Shown piece by piece: positions 26,701-40,599 of a DNA stretch of 64,000 nucleotides. How positions within the stretch are numbered: position 1 is the stretch's first letter; each line of letters opens with the position of its first letter. The DNA is from Taudactylus pleione. Its lineage: Eukaryota > Chordata > Amphibia > Anura > Myobatrachidae. The stretch is taken from positions 620,001 to 684,000 of the forward strand of contig JAUIMM010000568.1 of the NCBI GenBank assembly GCA_031769625.1. Direction: 5' to 3'. The translations under genes and the position numbers were made by a program. A model generated the notes under the pieces. That model saw only the letters and a list, made by a program, of their open reading frames with translations. It searched no databases and was not told the origin of the DNA.

Positions 26701-29400
26701 AGTGTGTGCTGGGAGCTGTGTTATTCACCCTCATATATCACTGTACAGTTCCCTCTCCCCTATATAATAATAATAGCACATATCAGTGTGTGCTGGGAGC
26801 TGTGTTATTCCCCTCATATATCACTGTACAGTCCCCTCCCTCCTATATAATAATAATATCACAAATCAGTGTGTGCTGGGAGCTGTGTTATTCCCCATCA
26901 TATATCACTGTACGGTCCCTTCTCCCCTATATATTAATAATAGCACATATCAGTGTGTGCTGGGAGCTGTGTTATTCCCCTCATATATCACTGTACAGGC
27001 CCCTCCCTCCTATATAATAATAATATCACAAATCAGTGTGTGCTGGGAGCTGTGTTATTCCCCCTCATATATCACTGTACGGTCCCTTCTCCCCAATATA
27101 ATAATAATAGCACATATCAGTGTGTGCTGGGAGCTGTGTTATTCCCCCTCATATATCACTGTACAGTCCCCTCTCCCCTATATAATAATACCACATATCA
27201 GTGTGTGCTGGGAGCTGTGTTATTCCCGATCATATATCACTGTACGGTCCCCTTTCCACTATATAATAATAATAGCACATATCAGTGTGTGCTGGGAGCT
27301 GTGTTATTCCCCCTCATATATGTCACTGTACAGTCAACTCTCCCCTATATAATAATAATACCACATATCAGTGTGTGCTGGGAGCAGTGTTATTCCCCCT
27401 CATATATCACTGTACAGCCCCCTCTCCCCTATATAATAATAATACCACATATCAGTGTGTGCTGGGAGCTGTGTTATTCCCCCTCATATATCACTGTACG
27501 GTCCCCACTCCCCTATATAATAATAACACATATCAGTGTGTGCTGGGAGCTGTGTTATTCCCCCTCATATATCACTGTACGGTCCCCTCTCCCCCTATAT
27601 AATACCACATATCAGTGTGTGCAGGGAGCTGTGTTATTCCCCCTCATATATCACTGTACGGTCCCCTCTCCCCTATATAATAATAATAGCACATATCAGT
27701 GTGTGCTGGGAGCTGTGTTTTCCCCCCTCATATATCACTGTACAGTCCCCTCCCCCTATATAATAATAATAGCACATATCAGTGTGTGCTGGGAGCTGTG
27801 TTATTCCCCCTCATATATCACTGTACGGTCCCCTCTCCCCTATATAATAATAATAGCACATATCAGTGTGTGGTGGGAGCTGTGTTATTCCCCCTCATAT
27901 ATCACTGTACAGTCCCCTCTCCCCTATATAATAAGACCACATATCAGTGTCTGGTATTCCCCCTCATATATCACTGTACAGTCCCCTCTCCCCTATATAA
28001 TAATAATAGGACATATCAGTGTGTGCTGGGAGATGTTATTCCCCTCATATATCACTGTACAGTCCCCTCCCCCTATATAATAATAATACCACATATCAGT
28101 GTGTGCTGGGAGCTGTGTTTTCCCCCCTCATATATCACTGTACAGTCCCCTCTCCCCTATATAATAATAATAGCACATATCAGTGTGTGCTGGGAGCTGT
28201 GTTATTCCCCCTCATATATCACTGAACAGTCCCCTCTCCCCTATATAATACTACCACATATCAGTGTGTGCTGGGAGCTGTGTTATTCCCCCTCATATAT
28301 CACTGTACAGTCCCCTCTCCCCTATATAATAATAATACCACATATCAGTGTGTGCTGGGAGCTGTGTTATTCCCCCTCATATATCACTGTACAGTCCCCT
28401 CTCCCCTATATAATAATAATACCACATATCAGTGTGTGCTGGGAGCTGTGTTATTCCCCTCATAAATCACTGTACAGTCCCCTCTCCCCTATATAATAAT
28501 AATACCACATATCAGTGTGTGCTGGGAGCTGTGTTATTCCCCTCATATATCACTGTACAGTCCCCCTTCCCCTATATAATAATAATACCACATAGTGTGT
28601 GCTGGGAGCTGTGTTATTCCCCCTCATATATCACTGTACAGTCCCCTCTCCCCTATATAATAATACCATATATCATAGTGTGCTGGGAGCTGTGTTATTC
28701 CCCCTCATATATCACTGTACAGTCCCCTCTCCCAGATATAATAAAAATACCACATATCAGTGTGTGCTGGGAGCTGTGTTATTCCCCCTCATATATCACT
28801 ATACAGTCCCCTCTCCCCTATATAATAATAATACCACATATCAGTGTGTGCTGGGAGCAGTGTTATTCCCCCTCATATATCACTGTACAGTCCCCTCTCC
28901 CCTATATAACAATAATACCACATATCAGTGTGTGCAGGGAGCTGTGTTATTCCCCCTCATATATCACTGTACAGTCCCCTCCCCCTATATAATAATAATA
29001 CCACATATCAGTGTGTGCTGGGAGCTGTGTTATTACCCCTCATATATTACTGTACAGTCCGCTCCCCTTATATAATAATAATACAACATATCAGTGTGTG
29101 CTGGGAGCTGTGTTATTCCTCCTCATATATCACTGTACAGTCCCCTCTCACCTATATAATAATAATAATAATAGCACATATCAGTGTGTGTTGGGAGCTG
29201 TGTTATTCCCCCTCATATATCACTGTACAGTCCCCTCTCCCCTATATAATAATAATACCACATATCAGTGTGTGCTGGGAGCTGTGTTATTCCCCCTCAT
29301 ATATCACTGTACAGTCCCCTCTCTCCTATATAATAATAATAGCACATATCAGTGTGTGTTGGGAGCTGTGTTATTCCCCTCATATATCACTGTACAGTCC
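23800..29400 (+). repeat. Long duplicated block D, copy 2 (partner ~12.9-18.6 kb)
   Basis: This is the second copy of the ~5.5-kb collinear block. It has gained and lost groups of monomers relative to copy 1. From about 27.9 kb the short-deletion monomer changes from gtctgtta to gtctggta with an aataagacc neighbour, the form seen in all later copies. Confidence 0.8.
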
Positions 29401-30286
29401 CCTCTCTCCTATATAATAAGACCACATATCAGTGTCTGGTATTCCCCCTCATATATCACTGTACTGTCCCCTCTCCCCTATATAATAATAATAGGACATA
29501 TCAGTGTGTGCTGGGAGATGTTATTCCCCTCATATATCACTGTACAGTCCCCTCCCCCTATATAATAATAATACCACATATCAGTGTGTGCTGGGAGCTG
29601 TGTTTTCCCCCCTCATATATCACTGTACAGTCCCCTCTCCCCTATGTAATAATAATAGCACATATCAGTGTGTGCTGGGAGCTGTGTTATTCCCCCTCAT
29701 ATATCACTATATAATACTACCACATAACAGTGTGTGCTGGGAGCTGTGTTATTCCCCCTCATATATCACTGAACAGTCCCCTCTCCCCTATATAATACTA
29801 CCACATGTCAGTGTGTGCTGGGAGCTGTGTTATTCCCCCTCATATATCACTGTACAGTCCCCTCTTCCCTATATAATAATAATACCACATATCAGTGTGT
29901 GCTGGGAGCTGTGTTATTCCCCCTCATATATCACTATATAATACTACCACATAACAGTGTGTGCTGGGAGCTGTGTTATTCCCCCTCATATATCACTGAA
30001 CAGTCCCCTCTCCCCTATATAATAATACCACATATCAGTGTGTGCTGGGAGCTGTGTTATTCCCCCTCATATATCACTGAACAGTCCCCTCTCCCCTATA
30101 TAATAATACCACATATCAGTGTGTGCTGGGAGCTGTGTTATTCCCCCTCATATATCACTGTACAGTCCCCTCTCCCCTATATAATAATAATACCACATAT
30201 CAGTGTGTGCTGGGAGCTGTGTTATTCCCCCTCATATATCACTGAACAGTCCCCTCTCCCCTATATAATAATAATACCACATATCA

Positions 30287-33200
30287 GTGTGTGCTGAGAG
30301 CTGTGTTATTCCCCTCATAAATCACTGTACAGTCCCCTCTCCCCTATATAATAATAATACCACATATCAGTGTGTGCTGGGAGCTGTGTTATTCCCCTTA
30401 TATATCACTGTACAGTCCCCTCTCCAATATATAATAATAATACCACATAGTGTGTGCTGGGAGCTGTGTTATTCCCACTCATATATCACTGTACAGTCCC
30501 CTCTCCCCTATATAATAATACCATATATCATAGTGTGCTGGGAGCTGTGTTATTCCCCCTCATATATCACTGTACAGTCCCCTCTCCCAGATATAATAAT
30601 AATACCACATATCAGTGTGTGCTGGGAGCTGTGTTATTCCCCCTCATATATCACTATACAGTCCCCTCTCCCCTATATAATAATAATACCACATATCAGT
30701 GTGTGCTGGGAGCTGTGTTATTCCCCCTCATATATCTCTGTACAGTCCCCTCTCCCCTATATAACAATAATACCACATATCAGTGTGTGCAGGGAGCTGT
30801 GTTATTCCCCCTCATATATCACTGTACAGTCCCCTCCCCCTATATAATAATAATACCACATATCAGTGTGTGCTGGGAGCTGTGTTATTACCCCTCATAT
30901 ATTACTGTACAGTCCGCTCCCCTTATATAATAATAATACCACATATCAGTGTGTGCTGGGAGCTGTGTTATTCCTCCTCATATATCACTGTACAGTCCCC
31001 TCTCCCCTATATAATAATAATAATAGCACATATCAGTGTGTTGGGAGCTGTGTTATTCCCCCTCATATATCACTGTACAGTCCCCTCTCCCCTATATAAT
31101 AATAATACCACATATCAGTGTGTGCTGGGAGCTGTGTTATTCCCCCTCATATATCACTGTACAGTCCCCTCTCTCCTATATAATAATAATAGCACATATC
31201 AGTGTGTGCTGGGAGCTGTGTTATTCCCCTCATATATCACTGTACAGTCCCCTCTCTCCTATATAATAAGACCACATATCAGTGTCTGGTATTCCCCCTC
31301 ATATATCACTGTACAGTCCCCTCTCCCCTATATAATAATAATAGGAAATATCAGTGTGTGCTGGGAGATGTTATTCCCCTCATATATCACTGTACAGTCC
31401 CCTCCCCCTATATAATAATAATACCACATATCAGTGTGTGCTGGGAGCTGTGTTTTCCCCCCTCATATATCACTGTACAGTCCCCTCTCCCCTATATAAT
31501 AATACCACATATCAGTGTGTGCTGGGAGCTGTGTTATTCCCCCTCATATATCACTGAACAGTCCCCTCTCCCCTATATAATACTACCACATATCAGTGTG
31601 TGCTGGGAGCTGTGTTATTCCCCCTCATATATCACTGTACAGTCCCCTCTCCCCTATATAATAATAATACCACATATCAGTGTGTGCTGGGAGCTGTGTT
31701 ATTCCCCCTCATATATCACTATACAGTCCCCTCTCTCCTATATAATAATAATACCACATATCAGTGTGTGCTGGGAGCTGTGTTATTCCCCCTCATATAT
31801 CACTGTACGGTCCCCACTCCCCTATATAATAATAACACATATCAGTGTGTGCTGGGAGCTGTGTTATTCCCCCTCATATATCACTCTACGGTCCCCTCTC
31901 CCCCTATATAATAATACCACATATCAGTGTGTGCAGGGAGCTGTGTTATTCCCCTCATAAATCACTGTACAGTCCCCTCTCCCCTATATAATAATAATAC
32001 CACATATCAGTGTGTGCTGGGAGCTGTGTTATTCCCCTCATATATCACTGTACAGTCCCCTCTCCCCTATATAATAATAATACCACATAGTGTTTGCTGG
32101 GAGCTGTGTTATTCCCCCTCATATATCACTGTACAGTCCCCTCTCCCATATATAATAATAATACCACATATCAGTGTGTGCTGGGAGCTGTGTTATTCCC
32201 CTCATATATCACTGTACAGTCCCCTCTCTCCTATATAATAATACCACATATCAGTGTGTGCTGGGAGCTGTGTTATTCCCCCTCATATATCACTGTACAG
32301 TCCCCTCTCCCCTATATAATAATAATACCACATATCAGTGTGTGCTGGGAGCTGTGTTATTCCCCCTCATATATCACTGTACAGTCCCCTCTCCCCTATA
32401 TAATAATAATACCAAATATCAGTGTGTGCTGGGAGCTGTGTTATTCCCCCTCATATATCACTGTACAGTCCCCTCTCCCCTATATAATAATAATACCACA
32501 TATCAGTGTGTGCTGGGAGCTGTGTTATTCCCCCTCATATATCACTGTACAGTCCCCTCTCCCCTATATAATAATACCACATATCAGTGTGTGCTGGGAG
32601 CTGTTATTCCCCCTCTTATATCACTGTACAGCACCCTCTCCCCTATATAATAATACCACATATCAGTGTGTGCTGGGAGCTGTGTTATTCCCGCTCATAT
32701 ATCACTGTACGGTCCCCTCTCCCCTATATAATAATAACACATATCAGTGTGTGCTGGGAGCTGTGTTATTCCCCCTCATATATCACTGTAAAGTCCCCTC
32801 TCCCCTATATAATAATAATACCACATATCAGTGTGTGCTGGGAGCTGTGTTATTCCCCCTCATATATCACTGTACAGTCCCCTCCCTCCTATATAATAAT
32901 AATATCACAAATCAGTGTGTGCTGGGAGCTGTGTTATTCCCCATCATATATCACTGTACGGTCCCTTCTCCCCTATATATTAATAATAGCACATATCAGT
33001 GTGTGCTGGGAGCTGTGTTATTCCCCTCATATATCACTGTACAGGCCCCTCCCTCCTATATAATAATAATATCACAAATCAGTGTGTGCTGGGAGCTGTG
33101 TTATTCCCCCTCATATATATCACTGTACGGTCCCTTCTCCCCAATATAATAATAATAGCACATATCAGTGTGTGCTGGGAGCTGTGTTATTCCCCCTCAT

Positions 33201-34330
33201 ATATCACTGTACAGTCCCCTCTCCACTATATAATAATACCACATATCAGTGTGTGCTGGGAGCTGTGTTATTCCCGATCATATATCACTGTACGGTCCCC
33301 TTTCCACTATATAATAATAATAGCACATATCAGTGTGTGCTGGGAGCTGTGTTATTCCCCCTCATATATCACTGTACAGTCCCCTCTCCCCTATATAATA
33401 ATAATACCACATATCAGTGTGTGCTGGGAGCTGTGTTATTCCCCCTCATATAAGTCACTGTACAGTCAACTCTCCCCTATATAATAATAATACCACATAT
33501 CAGTGTGTGCTGGGAGCAGTGTTATTCCCCCTCATATATCACTGTACAGCCCCCTCTCCCCTATATAATAATAATACCACATATCAGTGTGTGCTGGGAG
33601 CTGAGTTATTCCCCCTCATATATCACTGTACGGTCCCCACTACCCTATATAATAATAACACATATCAGTGTGTGCTGGGAGCTGTGTTTTTCCCCCTCAT
33701 ATATCACTGTACGGTCCCCTCTCCCCTATATAATACCACATATCAGTGTGTGCAGGGAGCTGTGTTATTCCCCCTCATATATCACTGTACGGTCCCCTCT
33801 CCCCTATATAATAATAATAGCACATATCAGTGTGTGCTGGGAGCTGTGTTTTCCCCCTTCATATATCACTGTACAGTCCCCTCCCCCTATATAATAATAA
33901 TAGCACATATCAGTGTGTGCTGGGAGCTGTGTTATTCCCCCTCATATATCACTGTACGGTCCCCTCTCCCCTATATAATAATAATAGCACATATCAGTGT
34001 GTGGTGGGAGCTGTGTTATTCCCCCTCATATATCACTGTACAGTCCCCTCTCCCCTATATAATAAGACCACATATCAGTGTCTGGTATTCTCCCTCATAT
34101 ATCACTGTACAGTCCCCTCTCCCCTATATAATAATACCACATATCAGTGTGTGCTGGGAGCTGTGTTATTCCCCTCATATATCACTGTACAGTCCCCTCT
34201 CCCCTATATAATAATAATACCACATAGTGTGTGCTGGGAGCTGTGTTATTCCCCCTCATATATCACTGTACAGTCCCCTCTCCCCTATATAATAATACCA
34301 TATATCATAGTGTGCTGGGAGCTGTGTTAT
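30287..34330 (+). repeat. Duplicated block E, copy 1 (~4.05 kb, partner ~34,640-38,770)
   Basis: This block matches 34,640-38,770 closely. The offset is 4,353 at the left, 4,358 after small indels (a missing tg near 31,037 and one TAA near 31,500), and 4,439 after about 32.1 kb because copy 2 has one extra ccatatatcatagtg monomer. Rare shared features include ctcccagatataat, catatatctctg, aggaaatatcag, accaaatatc, ccctcttatatc, catatatatcac and catataagtcac. Confidence 0.9.
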
Positions 34331-34639
34331 TCCCCCTCATATATCACTGTACAGTCCCCTCTCCCCTATATAACAATAATACCACATATCAGTGTGTGCA
34401 GGGAGCTGTGTTATTCCCCTCATAAATCACTGTACAGTCCCCTCTCCCCTATATAATAATACCACATATCAGTGTGTGCTGGGAGCTGTGTTATTCCCCC
34501 TCATATATCACTGTACAGTCCCCTCTCCCCTATATAATAATAATACCACATATCAGTGTGTGCTGGGAGCTGTGTTATTCCCCCTCATATATCACTGTAC
34601 AGTCCCCTCTCCCCTATATAATAATAATACCACATATCA

Positions 34640-37600
34640 GTGTGTGCTGAGAGCTGTGTTATTCCCCTCATAAATCACTGTACAGTCCCCTCTCCCCTAT
34701 ATAATAATAATACCACATATCAGTGTGTGCTGGGAGCTGTGTTATTCCCCTCATATATCACTGTACAGTCCCCTCTCCCCTATATAATAATAATACCACA
34801 TAGTGTGTGCTGGGAGCTGTGTTATTCCCCCTCATATATCACTGTACAGTCCCCTCTCCCCTATATAATAATACCATATATCATAGTGTGCTGGGAGCTG
34901 TGTTATTCCCCCTCATATATCACTGTACAGTCCCCTCTCCCAGATATAATAATAATACCACATATCAGTGTGTGCTGGGAGCTGTGTTATTCCCCCTCAT
35001 ATATCACTATACAGTCCCCTCTCCCCTATATAATAATAATACCACATATCAGTGTGTGCTGGGAGCTGTGTTATTCCCCCTCATATATCTCTGTACAGTC
35101 CCCTCTCCCCTATATAACAATAATACCACATATCAGTGTGTGCAGGGAGCTGTGTTATTCCCCCTCATATATCACTGTACAGTCCCCTCCCCCTATATAA
35201 TAATAATACCACATATCAGTGTGTGCTGGGAGCTGTGTTATTACCCCTCATATATTACTGTACAGTCCGCTCCCCTTATATAATAATAATACCACATATC
35301 AGTGTGTGCTGGGAGCTGTGTTATTCCTCCTCATATATCACTGTACAGTCCCCTCTCCCCTATATAATAATAATAATAGCACATATCAGTGTGTGTTGGG
35401 AGCTGTGTTATTCCCCCTCATATATCACTGTACAGTCCCCTCTCCCCTATATAATAATAATACCACATATCAGTGTGTGCTGGGAGCTGTGTTATTCCCC
35501 CTCATATATCACTGTACAGTCCCCTCTCTCCTATATAATAATAATAGCACATATCAGTGTGTGCTGGGAGCTGTGTTATTCCCCTCATATATCACTGTAC
35601 AGTCCCCTCTCTCCTATATAATAAGACCACATATCAGTGTCTGGTATTCCCCCTCATATATCACTGTACAGTCCCCTCTCCCCTATATAATAATAATAGG
35701 AAATATCAGTGTGTGCTGGGAGATGTTATTCCCCTCATATATCACTGTACAGTCCCCTCCCCCTATATAATAATAATACCACATATCAGTGTGTGCTGGG
35801 AGCTGTGTTTTCCCCCCTCATATATCACTGTACAGTCCCCTCTCCCCTATATAATAATAATACCACATATCAGTGTGTGCTGGGAGCTGTGTTATTCCCC
35901 CTCATATATCACTGAACAGTCCCCTCTCCCCTATATAATACTACCACATATCAGTGTGTGCTGGGAGCTGTGTTATTCCCCCTCATATATCACTGTACAG
36001 TCCCCTCTCCCCTATATAATAATAATACCACATATCAGTGTGTGCTGGGAGCTGTGTTATTCCCCCTCATATATCACTGTACAGTCCCCTCTCTCCTATA
36101 TAATAATAATACCACATATCAGTGTGTGCTGGGAGCTGTGTTATTCCCCCTCATATATCACTGTACGGTCCCCACTCCCCTATATAATAATAACACATAT
36201 CAGTGTGTGCTGGGAGCTGTGTTATTCCCCCTCATATATCACTGTACGGTCCCCTCTCCCCCTATATAATAATACCACATATCAGTGTGTGCAGGGAGCT
36301 GTGTTATTCCCCTCATAAATCACTGTACAGTCCCCTCTCCCCTATATAATAATAATACCACATATCAGTGTGTGCTGGGAGCTGTGTTATTCCCCTCATA
36401 TATCACTGTACAGTCCCCTCTCCCCTATATAATAATAATACCACATAGTGTTTGCTGGGAGCTGTGTTATTCCCCCTCATATATCACTGTACAGCCCCCT
36501 CTCCCCTATATAATAATACCATATATCATAGTGTGCTGGGAGCTGTGTTATTCCCCCTCATATATCACTGTACAGTCCCCTCTCCCATATATAATAATAA
36601 TACCACATATCAGTGTGTGCTGGGAGCTGTGTTATTCCCCTCATATATCACTGTACAGTCCCCTCTCTCCTATATAATAATACCACATATCAGTGTGTGC
36701 TGGGAGCTGTGTTATTCCCCCTCATATATCACTGTACAGTCCCCTCTCCCCTATATAATAATAATACCACATATCAGTGTGTGCTGGGAGCTGTGTTATT
36801 CCCCCTCATATATCACTGTACAGTCCCCTCTCCCCTATATAATAATAATACCAAATATCAGTGTGTGCTGGGAGCTGTGTTATTCCCCCTCATATATCAC
36901 TGTACAGTCCCCTCTCCCCTATATAATAATAATACCACATATCAGTGTGTGCTGGGAGCTGTGTTATTCCCCCTCATATATCACTGTACAGTCCCCTCTC
37001 CCCTATATAATAATACCACATATCAGTGTGTGCTGGGAGCTGTTATTCCCCCTCTTATATCACTGTACAGCACCCTCTCCCCTATATAATAATACCACAT
37101 ATCAGTGTGTGCTGGGAGCTGTGTTATTCCCGCTCATATATCACTGTACGGTCCCCTCTCCCCTATATAATAATAACACATATCAGTGTGTGCTGGGAGC
37201 TGTGTTATTCCCCCTCATATATCACTGTAAAGTCCCCTCTCCCCTATATAATAATAATACCACATATCAGTGTGTGCTGGGAGCTGTGTTATTCCCCCTC
37301 ATATATCACTGTACAGTCCCCTCCCTCCTATATAATAATAATATCACAAATCAGTGTGTGCTGGGAGCTGTGTTATTCCCCATCATATATCACTGTACGG
37401 TCCCTTCTCCCCTATATATTAATAATAGCACATATCAGTGTGTGCTGGGAGCTGTGTTATTCCCCTCATATATCACTGTACAGGCCCCTCCCTCCTATAT
37501 AATAATAATATCACAAATCAGTGTGTGCTGGGAGCTGTGTTATTCCCCCTCATATATATCACTGTACGGTCCCTTCTCCCCAATATAATAATAATAGCAC

Positions 37601-38770
37601 ATATCAGTGTGTGCTGGGAGCTGTGTTATTCCCCCTCATATATCACTGTACAGTCCCCTCTACACTATATAATAATACCACATATCAGTGTGTGCTGGGA
37701 GCTGTGTTATTCCCGATCATATATCACTGTACGGTCCCCTTTCCACTATATAATAATAATAGCACATATCAGTGTGTGCTGGGAGCTGTGTTATTCCCCC
37801 TCATATATCACTGTACAGTCCCCTCTCCCCTATATAATAATAATACCACATATCAGTGTGTGCTGGGAGCTGTGTTATTCCCCCTCATATAAGTCACTGT
37901 ACAGTCAACTCTCCCCTATATAATAATAATACCACATATCAGTGTGTGCTGGGAGCAGTGTTATTCCCCCTCATATATCACTGTACAGCCCCCTCTCCCC
38001 TATATAATAATAATACCACATATCAGTGTGTGCTGGGAGCTGAGTTATTCCCCCTCATATATCACTGTACGGTCCCCACTCCCCTATATAATAATAACAC
38101 ATATCAGTGTGTGCTGGGAGCTGTGTTTTTCCCCCTCATATATCACTGTACGGTCCCCTCTCCCCCTATATAATACCACATATCAGTGTGTGCAGGGAGC
38201 TGTGTTATTCCCCCTCATATATCACTGTACGGTCCCCTCTCCCCTATATAATAATAATAGCACATATCAGTGTGTGCTGGGAGCTGTGTTTTCCCCCCCT
38301 CATATATCACTGTACAGTCCCCTCCCCCTATATAATAATAATAGCACATAGTGTGTGCTGGGAGCTGTGTTATTCCCCCTCATATATCACTGTACGGTCC
38401 CCTCTCCCCTATATAATAATAATAGCACATATCAGTGTGTGGTGGGAGCTGTGTTATTCCCCCTCATATATCACTGTACAGTCCCCTCTCCCCTATATAA
38501 TAAGACCACATATCAGTGTCTGGTATTCTCCCTCATATATCACTGTACAGTCCCCTCTCCCCTATATAATAATACCACATATCAGTGTGTGCTGGGAGCT
38601 GTGTTATTCCCCTCATATATCACTGTACAGTCCCCTCTCCCCTATATAATAATAATACCACATAGTGTGTGCTGGGAGCTGTGTTATTCCCCCTCATATA
38701 TCACTGTACAGTCCCCTCTCCCCTATATAATAATACCATATATCATAGTGTGCTGGGAGCTGTGTTATTC
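34640..38770 (+). repeat. Duplicated block E, copy 2 (~4.13 kb, partner ~30,287-34,330)
   Basis: This copy follows copy 1 after only about 0.3 kb, so the two form a near-tandem higher-order pair of ~4.4 kb period. It contains the extra monomer at about 36,445-36,525. Divergence is low: most differences I saw are single substitutions such as ctctacactat (37,660) against ctctccactat (33,220). Confidence 0.9.
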
Positions 38771-39391
38771 CCCCTCATATATCACTGTACAGTCCCCTCT
38801 CCCATATATAATAATAATACCACATATCAGTGTGTGCTGGGAGCTGTGTTATTCCCCCTCATATATCACTATACAGTCCCCTCTCCCCTATATAATAATA
38901 ATACCACATATCAGTGTGTGCTGGGAGCTGTGTTATTCCCCCCCATATATCACTGTACAGTCCCCTCTCCCCTATATAACAATAATACCACATATCAGTG
39001 TGTGCAGGGAGCTGTGTTATTCCCCCTCATATATCACTGTACAGTCCCCTCCCCCTATATAATAATAATACCACATATCAGTGTGTGCTGGGAGCTGTGT
39101 TATTCCTCCTCATATATCACTGTACAGTCCCCTCTCCCCTATATAATAATAATACCACATATCAGTGTGTGCTGGGAGCTGTGTTATTTCTCCTCATATA
39201 TCACTGTACAGTCCCCTCCCCCTATATAATAATAATACCACATATCAGTGTGTGCTGGGAGCTGTGTTATTACCCCTCATATATTACTGTACAGTCCGCT
39301 CCCCCTATATAATAATAATACCACATATCAGTGTGTGCTGGGAGCTGTTATTCCTCCTCATATATCACTGTACAGTCCCCTCTCCCCTATA

Positions 39392-39409
39392 TAATAATAA
39401 TAATAATAA
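39392..39409. repeat. Expanded (TAA)6 run
   Basis: This is one of the two longest TAA runs seen, twice the usual three units. It follows tata and precedes tagcacat, as in an ordinary monomer, so the expansion lies inside an otherwise normal unit. Confidence 0.9.
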
Positions 39410-40599
39410 TAGCACATATCAGTGTGTGTTGGGAGCTGTGTTATTCCCCCTCATATATCACTGTACAGTCCCCTCTCCCCTATATAATAATAATACCACA
39501 TATCAGTGTGTGCTGGGAGCTGTGTTATTCCCCCTCATATATCACTGTACAGTCCCCTCTCCCATATATAATAATAAAAGCACATATCAGTGTGTGCTGG
39601 GAGCTGTGTTATTCCCCTCATATATCACTGTACAGTCCCCTCTCTCCTATATAATAATACCACATATCAGTGTGTGCTGGGAGCTGTGTTATTCCCCCTC
39701 ATATATCACTGTACGGTCCCCTCTCCCCTATATAATAATAATACTACCACATATCAGTGAGTGCTGGAAGCGGTGTTATTCCCCCACATATATCACTGTA
39801 CAGTCCCCTCTCCCCTATATAATAATAATAGCACATATCAGTGTGTGCTGGAAGCTGTGTTATTACCCCTCATATATCACTGTACAGTCCGCTCCCCCTA
39901 TATAATAATAATACCACATATCAGTGTGTGCTGGGAGCTGTGTTATTCCCCCTCATATATCCCTGTACAGTCCCCTCCCCCTATATAATAATAATACCAC
40001 ATATCAGTGTGTGCTGCGAGCTGTGTTATTACCCCTCATATATCACTGTACAGTCCGCTCCCCCTATATAATAATAATACCACATATCAGTGTGTGCTGG
40101 GAGCTGTGTTATTCCTCCTCATATATCACTGTACAGTCCCCTCTCCCCTATATAATAATAATAATAGCACATATCAGTGTGTGTTGGGAGCTGTGTTATT
40201 CCCCCTCATATATCACTGTACAGTCCCCTCTCCCCTATATAATAATAATAATAATACCACATATCAGTGTGTGCTGGGAGCTGTGTTATTCCCCCTCATA
40301 TATCACTGTACAGTCCCCTCTCCCCTATATAATAATAATAGCACATATCAGTGTGTGCTGGGAGCTGTGTTATTCCCCTCATATATCACTGTACAGTCCT
40401 CTCTCTCCTATATAATAATACCACATATCAGTGTGTGCTGGGAGCTGTTATTCCCCCTCATATATCACTGTACAGTCCCCTCTCCCCTATATAATAATAA
40501 TACCACATATCAGTGTGTGCTGGGAGCTGTGTTATCCCCCCTCATATATCACTGTACAGTCCCCTCTCCCCTATATAATAATACTACCACATATCAGTG

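Larger units (their letters stand above)
1..40420 (+). repeat. Left array domain (variant set L)
   Basis: This part carries diagnostic variants that I did not find farther right. A monomer with a 12-base deletion (cagtgtctgtta or cagtgtctggta) occurs near 77, 810, 4549, 4785, 5518, 8002, 11727, 12292, 14350, 21496, 24880, 27945, 29430, 31280, 34076, 35635 and 38514. A ccatatatcatagtg monomer occurs near 1444, 8639, 14990, 17647, 22221, 25604, 28666, 30521, 34298, 34874, 36519 and 38736. A cctccctcctat...cacaaatc monomer recurs from about 4.45 kb to 37.5 kb. Spacing of these markers is irregular (0.25 to over 7 kb), so the domain is a mosaic of duplications rather than one regular HOR. The right limit is approximate. 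Confidence 0.8.
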
